NCBI GenBank assembly: GCA_023432885.1 | Contig: JAEZEU010000417.1 | Span: 1 to 11,657 of the forward strand | Reading direction: 5' to 3' | DNA: 11,657 bases | Source: Pseudomonadota bacterium | GTDB lineage: Bacteria; Pseudomonadota; Alphaproteobacteria; Rhizobiales; Xanthobacteraceae | In this document: in pieces, positions 7,006-11,657 of the stretch | Position numbering within the stretch: position 1 is the first letter of the stretch | Layout of the letters: each line of letters starts with the position of its first letter | Notes under the pieces: model-generated | What the model was told of the DNA's origin: nothing | What the model saw: only the letters and a program-made list of their open reading frames with translations | Databases searched by the model: none | Made by a program: the position numbers and the translations under genes

Positions 7006-7926
7006 TCATGCGGAAACGCCAATCCGCTTGATTTCCCAATGCAGCTCTATACCGGAATTCGCCTTGACTCGCTCCCGCACGGTTTCGCCCAGCGTTTCAA
7101 TGTCATGGCCGGTGGCGTTGCCGGTGTTGATCAGGAAGTTGCAGTGCATTTCCGACACCTGTGCGCCGCCGACCCGCAGGCCGCGGCAGCCGGCGGCATC
7201 GATCAGTTTCCAGGCGCTGTTACCGGGCGGATTCTTGAAGGTGGAGCCGCCGGTCTTTTCACGAATCGGTTGAGCGGTCTCGCGGTGGTTCTGAACCTCG
7301 TTCATGCGCGCGCGAATGGCTTCAGGTGATCCGACAACGCCGCGGAATTTCGCCGAGGTGAAGATGATGGAAGGATCGACGCCGCTGCTCCGATAGACGA
7401 ACTTCATGTCGGCATTGGAGAAGGTGTGCTTTGTGCCATCACGGCCGATGCCGGTAGCCTCGATCAGCACGTCCTTGGTCTCGTCGCCATTGGCCCCCGC
7501 ATTCATCCGCAGCGCGCCCCCGATGGTGCCGGGAATGCCGAAGAAGAATTCCATGCCGCCGATATTGGCGGATGCCGCCGTTTCCGCCACGCGCTTGTCG
7601 AGCGCAGCGGCACCGGCCGTAACGGTGTCGCCTTGCGCGCTGGTCTTGCCAAAGGCGCGTGGCGCGAGCCGGATCACCACGCCCGGCATGCCGCCATCGC
7701 GGACGATCAGGTTGGAGCCGACACCGACGACGTAGACCGGCAGCTCCTTCGGAAGATGCTGCAAGAAATAGGCGAGATCGTCCTCATCCGCCGGCGTGAA
7801 CAGCACCTGCGCCGGACCGCCGACGCGAAACCAGGCGAGCTCCGCCAGCGACTGGTTGGCGAGCAGCCGCCCGCGCAATTGCGGCATCTTCGCCTTGAGG
7901 TCCGGTGTCAGGTCGGGGAAGGTCAA
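7006..7926 (-). CDS. murB: UDP-N-acetylenolpyruvoylglucosamine reductase MurB
   Basis: MurB is the cytoplasmic FAD enzyme that uses NADPH to reduce UDP-GlcNAc-enolpyruvate to UDP-MurNAc. The 306-residue product shows WFRVGGPAQ (32-40), the FAD-binding VVGVGSNLIVRDGG (66-79) and GIPGTIGGALRMNAGANG (130-147). It then has GGSTFKNPPG (226-235) with the catalytic Ser228, and the C-terminal LHWEIKRIG (295-303) with the probable catalytic Glu298. The start appears to be TTG at 7926..7924, preceded by GAGAGAG at a 5-base spacing. Reading upstream in frame, only non-start codons follow until a TGA inside the mobile element's left terminal repeat. The next in-frame ATG, M14 at 7887, would lose part of the N-terminus. 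The gene is separated from murC by the GIY-YIG element and its stop almost touches a second repeat. Confidence 0.95.
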   Translation of the reverse strand: MTFPDLTPDLKAKMPQLRGRLLANQSLAELAWFRVGGPAQVLFTPADEDDLAYFLQHLPKELPVYVVGVGSNLIVRDGGMPGVVIRLAPRAFGKTSAQGDTVTAGAAALDKRVAETAASANIGGMEFFFGIPGTIGGALRMNAGANGDETKDVLIEATGIGRDGTKHTFSNADMKFVYRSSGVDPSIIFTSAKFRGVVGSPEAIRARMNEVQNHRETAQPIREKTGGSTFKNPPGNSAWKLIDAAGCRGLRVGGAQVSEMHCNFLINTGNATGHDIETLGETVRERVKANSGIELHWEIKRIGVSA

Positions 7927-7931
7927 GCGAG

Positions 7932-7938
7932 CTCTCTC
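7932..7938 (-). promoter_or_regulatory. murB ribosome binding site (supports TTG start)
   Basis: GAGAGAG on the minus strand stands five bases before TTG 7926. Only three bases separate this site from the edge of the mobile element (7942), so the insertion just spared it. It favours the TTG over the internal ATG at 7887. Confidence 0.6.
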
Positions 7939-7941
7939 AAT

Positions 7942-7978
7942 TCGTCATGGCCGGGCTTGTCCCGGCCATCCACGTCTT
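7942..7978 (+). repeat. Left terminal inverted repeat with internal hairpin
   Basis: This is the exact reverse complement of 8282-8318. It contains a perfect 9-bp hairpin, ATGGCCGGG-CTTGT-CCCGGCCAT (7947-7969). The outer end carries TCGTCAT and the inner end CCACGTCTT. I know this sequence as a very common dispersed repeat in Bradyrhizobiaceae. It is open in the frame of the nuclease gene. Confidence 0.9.
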
Positions 7979-7991
7979 GCAAACTACCCGG

Positions 7992-8282
7992 ATGGCAGGC
8001 GGCTATGTCTACATTCTGACTAATCGGCCGAATGGCATTTGGTATGTCGGCGTGACAAACGACCTTGTTCGCCGGATATTCGAGCATCGGTCTGGATTCG
8101 TTGACGGCTTCACCAAGCGATATGGCTTGATACGCTTGGTCTATTTCGAGCAATTCGAAGACATCCGGGATGCCATCCAACGCGAGCACAATATCAAGCA
8201 CTGGCCGCGAGCATGGAAGGTCCGAAAGATCGTCGCCATGAATCCGAATTGGAACGATCTCTACGACGGGATCACGAAGTAA
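7992..8282 (+). CDS. GIY-YIG superfamily endonuclease (YhbQ/URI type)
   Basis: This small single-domain nuclease has 96 residues from ATG 7992. The GIY and YIG strands read GYVYIL (4-9) and WYVGVTNDLVRRIFEH (17-32), giving the paired tyrosines Y5 and Y18, R27 and H32. The family's catalytic glutamate is E65 in AIQREHNIKHW. A Trp-rich C-terminal end (W71, W75, W87) follows, as in related proteins. All expected active-site residues are present, so it looks functional. The length matches stand-alone COG2827/YhbQ-like proteins. The frame is open upstream through the left terminal repeat, and an ATG at 7947 would add 15 residues (MAGLVPAIHVLQTTR). That peptide is the translation of the repeat, so I prefer 7992 although its Shine-Dalgarno is poor. 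It is the only plus-strand gene here and lies inside inverted repeats. A role in moving them is inferred. Confidence 0.85.
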   Translation: MAGGYVYILTNRPNGIWYVGVTNDLVRRIFEHRSGFVDGFTKRYGLIRLVYFEQFEDIRDAIQREHNIKHWPRAWKVRKIVAMNPNWNDLYDGITK

Positions 8283-8318
8283 AGACGTGGATGGCCGGGA
8301 CAAGCCCGGCCATGACGA
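8282..8318 (-). repeat. Right terminal inverted repeat with internal hairpin
   Basis: This is the exact reverse complement of 7942-7978. Its first base is the last base of the nuclease stop codon TAA (8280-8282). The internal hairpin is ATGGCCGGG-ACAAG-CCCGGCCAT (8291-8313), and the outer edge reads ATGACGA. It ends 20 bases from the murC stop codon. Confidence 0.9.
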
Positions 8319-8338
8319 GGGAAAGAGCGACGCGGTCA

Positions 8339-9742
8339 TCATCCCAGCGCCTTCAGTTCGCCGGGCAACGCGTAGGCCCATTGCGTGATGTTGCCGGCGC
8401 CCAGGCAAACGACGAGGTCGCCCGGCTTCGCCAGACCGCGGACGACCTTCGCAAGTTCGCCGGCGTTCGGCAATGCAATCACCTCGCGGTGGCCGTGGGC
8501 GCGGAGGCTCGCGACGAGACTGTCGCGATCAGCGCCCTTGATCGGCGTCTCGCCGGCCGAATAAACCTCCGCCACCACAACCGCGTCGGCTTCATTGAAG
8601 CAATTGGAGAATTCCTCGAACAGCGATTGCAGGCGTGTATAGCGATGGGGCTGCACTACGGCGATGACCTTGCCGCTGGTGGACTCCCTCGCCGCCTTCA
8701 GTACCGCGGAAATCTCGACCGGATGGTGGCCGTAGTCGTCGATGACGGTGACGCCGTTCCATTCGCCGGTGCGGGTGAAGCGCCGCTTCACGCCGCCGAA
8801 GCCGGCGAGCGCCTTGCGGATCACGTCATCGGAAACACCGAGTTCGTGCGCTACCGCGATCGCCGCCGTCGCATTCGAGGCGTTATGCCGGCCCGGCATC
8901 GGCAGCAGGAGGTCTGAAATCTCTCTTACAGCGCCGCTCTTGCGGTCGCGCATCACGACCTTGAACTTCGACCCGCCGCCCATCGGGACGAGATCCGTCA
9001 GCCGCACGTCGGCCTGCGGGTTCTGCCCGTAGGTGATGATGCGGCGATCCTCGATATGGCCGACCATGCTCTGCACGACGGGATGATCGGTACACATCAC
9101 GGCGAAACCGTAGAAGGGGATGTTCTCGACGAAATTGCGGAACGCCTGCTGCACCGCCTCAAAGGTCTTGAAGTGGTCGAGATGCTCGGGGTCAATATTG
9201 GTGACGATGGCGACATCCGTCGGCAATTTCAGGAACGTGCCGTCGCTCTCGTCGGCCTCCACCACCATCCAGTCGCCGGCGCCCAGTCGCGCATTGGTGC
9301 CGTAGGCATTGATGATGCCGCCGTTGATGACGGTGGGATCGAGGCCGCCGGCATCGAGCAAGGTGGCCACCATCGTTGTGGTCGTGGTCTTGCCATGAGT
9401 GCCGGCGATGGCGACGCAGCTTTTCAGCCGCATCAGTTCGGCGAGCATCTCGGCGCGGCGCACCACCGGGATGCGCTGCGCGCGCGCCGCCACCAGTTCC
9501 GGATTGTCGCGTTTGATCGCCGAAGAAACCACGACGACGGCGGCGGCGCCGATGTTCTCGGCCTTGTGGCCGACGCTGACGGCAACGCCGTTCTTGCGCA
9601 GCCGCTCGAGGTTATAGCCGTCGGCAGCGTCAGAGCCCTGCACGGTGTAGCCGAGATTGCTCAGCACTTCGGCGATGCCGCTCATGCCGATGCCGCCGAT
9701 CCCGATGAAATGGATGGGTCCGATCACGCGCGGCAGTCTCAT
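8339..9742 (-). CDS. murC: UDP-N-acetylmuramate--L-alanine ligase MurC
   Basis: MurC is the cytoplasmic ATP-dependent ligase that adds L-alanine to UDP-MurNAc, the first residue of the stem peptide. The 467-residue product has the three Mur-ligase domains. The N-terminal nucleotide-sugar domain starts HFIGIGGIGMSG (11-22). The central ATPase domain has the P-loop AGTHGKTTTTT (113-123), VEADESDGTF (161-170) and TNIDPEHLDH (181-190). The C-terminal domain has DDYGHHPVEI (335-344) and PHRYTRLQSLF (365-375). I start at ATG 9742 because GGAAGGG lies five bases upstream and MRLPRVIGPIHFIG is the expected N-terminus. A longer frame to 9838 would add 32 residues that run back into intergenic sequence. 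murG lies 184 bp upstream and the GIY-YIG element begins 20 bp past the stop. Confidence 0.97.
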   Translation of the reverse strand: MRLPRVIGPIHFIGIGGIGMSGIAEVLSNLGYTVQGSDAADGYNLERLRKNGVAVSVGHKAENIGAAAVVVVSSAIKRDNPELVAARAQRIPVVRRAEMLAELMRLKSCVAIAGTHGKTTTTTMVATLLDAGGLDPTVINGGIINAYGTNARLGAGDWMVVEADESDGTFLKLPTDVAIVTNIDPEHLDHFKTFEAVQQAFRNFVENIPFYGFAVMCTDHPVVQSMVGHIEDRRIITYGQNPQADVRLTDLVPMGGGSKFKVVMRDRKSGAVREISDLLLPMPGRHNASNATAAIAVAHELGVSDDVIRKALAGFGGVKRRFTRTGEWNGVTVIDDYGHHPVEISAVLKAARESTSGKVIAVVQPHRYTRLQSLFEEFSNCFNEADAVVVAEVYSAGETPIKGADRDSLVASLRAHGHREVIALPNAGELAKVVRGLAKPGDLVVCLGAGNITQWAYALPGELKALG

Positions 9743-9747
9743 GCAGT

Positions 9748-9754
9748 CCCTTCC
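9748..9754 (-). promoter_or_regulatory. murC ribosome binding site (decides start)
   Basis: GGAAGGG on the minus strand lies five bases before ATG 9742. It rules in favour of this start over the longer open frame that reaches 9838. Confidence 0.75.
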
Positions 9755-9811
9755 GTTGTCATCGCCCGCCACCGGGCCGGCGCGGACGCGCCGACCGATG
9801 AAGGCTCCGGC

Positions 9812-9892
9812 GGACGATCCAGTATTCCGCACCGTCAATTATCCAGATCGGCAGCGCGGCGTACTGGATGCCCCGCTTTCGCGGGGCATGAC
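9812..9892. repeat. Composite palindromic repeat between murG and murC
   Basis: An outer inverted repeat pairs 9817-9830 with 9856-9869 (ATCCAGTA then CCGC, 12 of 14 positions). It is followed by a perfect 9-bp hairpin, ATGCCCCGC-TTTC-GCGGGGCAT (9868-9889), and an outer edge ATGACA. The sequence resembles dispersed repeats I know from Bradyrhizobium genomes. It occupies the middle of the 184-bp gap and would fold in a murG-murC transcript. No U-tract follows it on the minus strand, so I do not call it a terminator. Boundaries are approximate. Confidence 0.65.
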
Positions 9893-9926
9893 AAGCGCTT
9901 TTTCGGCGCGATTCCGGGGCGAAAGC

Positions 9927-11027
9927 TCAGATTTTTGCGACTTTCGCCACCAGATCGGCCAGGCGCTCGGCGGCGTCCAGCCGGCCCACGCTGCGGGCGC
10001 TGACGGCCATGGCGGCGAGCCGGGTGGGTTCGGCGGCCAGCGCTGAAATTTCCGAGGCCAGCCGGTCAGGCGTGAACTCGCTTTGCACGATGCGGATCGC
10101 GCCATTGACCTGCGACAGCACGCCGGCATTGGCAAACTGGTCCTGGTCGATCGCGCCGGGCAGCGGCACCAGGATCGAGGGCCGGCCGATGGCGGCGAGT
10201 TCCGCCACCGTGCCGGCGCCGGAGCGCGAAACCACAAGATGGTTTTGGGCGAGCCGCGCCGGCAGGTCGGTGAAGAACGGCGCCAGCTCGGCGTTGATCT
10301 TGAGCCTGTCGTAGACCGCGCGCACCCGTGCCATGTCTTCCTCACGCACCTGTTGCGTCAGCACGAGACGGCGCCATAGCGCAGGCTCCAACCGCTCGAT
10401 CGCAGGAGGAACGATGTCGCTCATCACGCGAGCGCCCTGGCTGCCGCCGACGACGAGCAGGCGCAGCGGCCCGTTTGCCTGCGGCGGTTCGTAAGCCACG
10501 GCCGCGGCGGCTGTTATCGCCGGGCGCATCGGCGTGCCGACGGTGGTGGTCTTGCCCGCGAGCGCCGGATCGCGGTCGAGCACGCCCGGCAGCGAGGTCG
10601 CGATCGCATTGACGCGGCCGGAGAGGAAACGGTTGGCGCGGCCGAGCACAGCATTGGCATCATGGATGATGCCGGGTACGCCGAGCAGGCGTGCGGCGAG
10701 CAGCGGCGGCACCGTGGGATAGCCGCCGAAGCCGACGACGGCGGCGGGTTTCAGGCGCCGCACCAGGTTGAGCGCGACCACGATGCCATAGCCGAGCATG
10801 ATCGCGGTACGCGCCAGCGAGATCGGGTTGCGGCCGCGCACGGTTTCGCTCGGCACGACGTCGATCATGTCGCGGGTGAACAGGCCGCTGTAGCGCAGCG
10901 CGCGGGCGTCGGTGGCCAGCCGCACGCGGTAGCCGCGCTTGATCAGTTCGACGCCCAGCGCCTCCGCAGGAAACAGATGGCCGCCGGTACCCCCCGCAGC
11001 GAGGAGGATGAGAGGCTGAGTGGTCAT
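9927..11027 (-). CDS. murG: UDP-GlcNAc:lipid I GlcNAc transferase MurG
   Basis: MurG is a GT28 glycosyltransferase bound to the cytoplasmic face of the inner membrane. It transfers GlcNAc from UDP-GlcNAc to lipid I, giving lipid II. The 366-residue product shows the two glycine loops AAGGTGGHLFPA (10-21) and VVGFGGYPTVPPLLAA (97-112) of the acceptor-side domain. In the C-terminal UDP-GlcNAc domain it shows VVGGSQGARVMSD (192-204) and SRSGAGTVAEL (267-277) with the conserved Glu276. PLPGAIDQDQFANA (288-301) follows. The usual HEQN motif reads HDAN (122-125), a modest variant. The ATG at 11027 has only a weak AGAAG upstream, but the N-terminus is canonical. It lies 106 bp after ftsW. Confidence 0.97.
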   Translation of the reverse strand: MTTQPLILLAAGGTGGHLFPAEALGVELIKRGYRVRLATDARALRYSGLFTRDMIDVVPSETVRGRNPISLARTAIMLGYGIVVALNLVRRLKPAAVVGFGGYPTVPPLLAARLLGVPGIIHDANAVLGRANRFLSGRVNAIATSLPGVLDRDPALAGKTTTVGTPMRPAITAAAAVAYEPPQANGPLRLLVVGGSQGARVMSDIVPPAIERLEPALWRRLVLTQQVREEDMARVRAVYDRLKINAELAPFFTDLPARLAQNHLVVSRSGAGTVAELAAIGRPSILVPLPGAIDQDQFANAGVLSQVNGAIRIVQSEFTPDRLASEISALAAEPTRLAAMAVSARSVGRLDAAERLADLVAKVAKI

Positions 11028-11048
11028 ACGCGGCTTCTAGCAGCATTG

Positions 11049-11064
11049 CCTCGCCATTGCGAGG
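11049..11064. repeat. Small palindrome upstream of murG
   Basis: CCTCGC-CATT-GCGAGG is a perfect 6-bp stem with a 4-base loop. The part CATTGCGAGGAG resembles the start of a common Bradyrhizobium dispersed repeat, so this may be a degraded copy. It lies 22 bases before the murG start. Confidence 0.4.
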
Positions 11065-11089
11065 AGACGGGCACGACGTTCAACGCCAT

Positions 11090-11125
11090 CATTCCGGGGT
11101 GGTCGTAAGCACCAGACCTGGAATG
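11090..11125. repeat. Palindromic repeat between ftsW and murG
   Basis: CATTCCGGGGTGGT (11090-11103) and ACCAGACCTGGAATG (11111-11125) form an imperfect hairpin around a 7-base loop. The right edge continues as ATGACGG. It resembles a family of dispersed palindromes I know from Bradyrhizobium, and lies 8 bases past the ftsW stop codon. Confidence 0.65.
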
Positions 11126-11133
11126 ACGGCCGG

Positions 11134-11657
11134 TTACGCGTAACCGCGCAGCGCCCCGGCGTCGTTGCTGGACTCTACCTCGGTGCGCGGGCGCAGGCGG
11201 GTCAGCGCCAGCATCATGCCGACGCCATAGGCGAGCGAAATGATCGAGGAGCCGCCATAGGAGATGAAAGGCAGCGTCATGCCCTTGGCGGGGATCAGTT
11301 GCAAATTGACCGCCATGTTGATGGCGCCCTGCACGCCGAACAGGATGGCAAGGCCTGATGCGGCGAAGCGCGCGAACATGTCCTCGCTGGCATAGGCGCG
11401 GGAGAGCGCGCGGATGACGATGAAGGCATAGAGCGCGAGCAGCATCAGGCAAAGAATGATGCCGAACTCCTCCGCGGCGACCGCGAACACGAAGTCGGTG
11501 TGGCTATCCGGCAGGCTGCGCTTGGCGATGCCCTCGCCCGGCCCGAGGCCGAACCAGCCGCCGTTGAAGAAGGCTTCCATCGCAGTGTCGACCTGGAAGG
11601 TATCGCCCGAGGCCGGGTTCATGAAGCGTTTGATGCGCCCCGCGACATGGGGCACGA
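11134..11657 (-). CDS. ftsW: FtsW, C-terminal part (cut by window edge)
   Basis: FtsW is the SEDS-family peptidoglycan glycosyltransferase of the divisome, an inner-membrane protein that polymerises lipid II with its partner FtsI. Only the last 174 or so codons are in the window, and the frame is open to the edge. The fragment has the signature GLGPGEGIAKRSLPDSHTDF (36-55 of the fragment) and PFISYGGSSI (129-138), both typical of FtsW/RodA. It also has three hydrophobic segments at about 64-84, 96-118 and 129-153. FtsW rather than RodA follows from its place directly before murG. The stop TAA (11136..11134) lies inside a perfect 16-bp palindrome (11131-11146). The cytoplasmic tail after the last segment is short, about 20 residues. 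Confidence 0.95.
   Translation of the reverse strand, partial: VPHVAGRIKRFMNPASGDTFQVDTAMEAFFNGGWFGLGPGEGIAKRSLPDSHTDFVFAVAAEEFGIILCLMLLALYAFIVIRALSRAYASEDMFARFAASGLAILFGVQGAINMAVNLQLIPAKGMTLPFISYGGSSIISLAYGVGMMLALTRLRPRTEVESSNDAGALRGYA

Larger units (their letters stand above)
7942..8318 (+). mobile_element. GIY-YIG nuclease element with 37-bp inverted repeats
   Basis: A 377-bp unit is bounded by 37-bp inverted repeats (7942-7978 and 8282-8318) that match at all 37 positions. It contains one plus-strand gene for a GIY-YIG domain protein. The gene nearly fills the interior: its ATG is 13 bases after the left repeat and its stop codon overlaps the right repeat by one base. The unit lies 20 bases beyond the murC stop and 15 bases before the murB start, and runs against all other genes. 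I see no target-site duplication. The layout resembles REP/RAYT units, with a GIY-YIG enzyme instead of a Y1 transposase. That it moves, or is moved by this enzyme, is an inference. Confidence 0.75.

Noticed and set aside
7923..8408. 161-codon minus-strand frame opposite the nuclease
   Set aside because: Translates both terminal repeats and the antisense of the GIY-YIG gene (peptides such as DGRDKPGHDE); the plus frame has the conserved domain.
8213..8917. 234-codon plus-strand frame starting in the nuclease gene
   Set aside because: Begins in repeat-derived peptide (TWMAGTSPAMT) and continues antisense to murC.
9868..9889. GC-rich hairpin as a terminator after murG
   Set aside because: No U-tract on the minus strand, and it belongs to a larger repeat; better read as a dispersed palindrome.
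9056..10003. 315-codon plus-strand open frame opposite murC
   Set aside because: His/Asp/Gly-rich shadow of murC that runs on into the repeat region.
6912..11125. CRISPR array
   Set aside because: The repeats are palindromes of different sequence, kilobases apart, with genes between them; no regular spacers and no cas gene.
11131..11146. Perfect 16-bp palindrome over the ftsW stop codon as an operator
   Set aside because: It is made mostly of the last ftsW codons and stop; coincidence is the simpler reading.

Overview
This window carries the distal half of the division and cell wall (dcw) cluster of an alphaproteobacterium. All conserved genes lie on the minus strand, so transcription runs from high to low coordinates: ftsW (3' part only), murG, murC, murB, ddl, ftsQ, ftsA, ftsZ, lpxC. 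Three things point to the Bradyrhizobium/Rhodopseudomonas group (Nitrobacteraceae): high GC content, an FtsZ of 591 residues with a long Pro/Ala-rich linker, and dispersed palindromic repeats whose sequences (GTCATGGCCGGG..., CGTCATTCCG...) I know as abundant in that family. The genus is inferred from memory, not from a search.

Region by region (minus-strand reading order): 11657-11134 is the C-terminal part of the FtsW glycan polymerase. 11133-11028 is a gap with two small palindromes. 11027-9927 is murG. 9926-9743 is a gap holding a composite palindromic repeat. 9742-8339 is murC. 8338-7927 is a gap occupied by a 377-bp element (7942-8318) with perfect 37-bp inverted terminal repeats around a plus-strand GIY-YIG nuclease gene. 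7926-7006 is murB, probably started by TTG. 7005-6890 is a gap filled by another palindromic repeat. 6889-5903 is a divergent D-Ala-D-Ala ligase. 5902-5655 is a leader with TTTACC boxes in front of ftsQ. 5654-3361 is ftsQ-ftsA, joined by an ATGA overlap. 3271-1496 is ftsZ, followed by a hairpin terminator. 1495-1144 is a gap in front of lpxC (1143-184). The last 183 bases show no gene I can support.

The Mur enzymes and Ddl build the UDP-MurNAc-pentapeptide and lipid II that FtsW polymerises. FtsQ, FtsA and FtsZ form and anchor the divisome. LpxC commits to lipid A synthesis. The order is the standard one, and all these genes look intact except the window-truncated ftsW.

The unusual content is between the genes. 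Each of the four gaps from ftsW to ddl carries a GC-rich palindromic repeat bearing a GTCAT/ATGAC motif (or, at one end, a one-base variant) at its outer edge. One of the four brackets a GIY-YIG nuclease gene very tightly. This resembles a REP/RAYT-type arrangement with a GIY-YIG enzyme in place of the Y1 transposase. It is the best candidate here for a poorly described mobile system.
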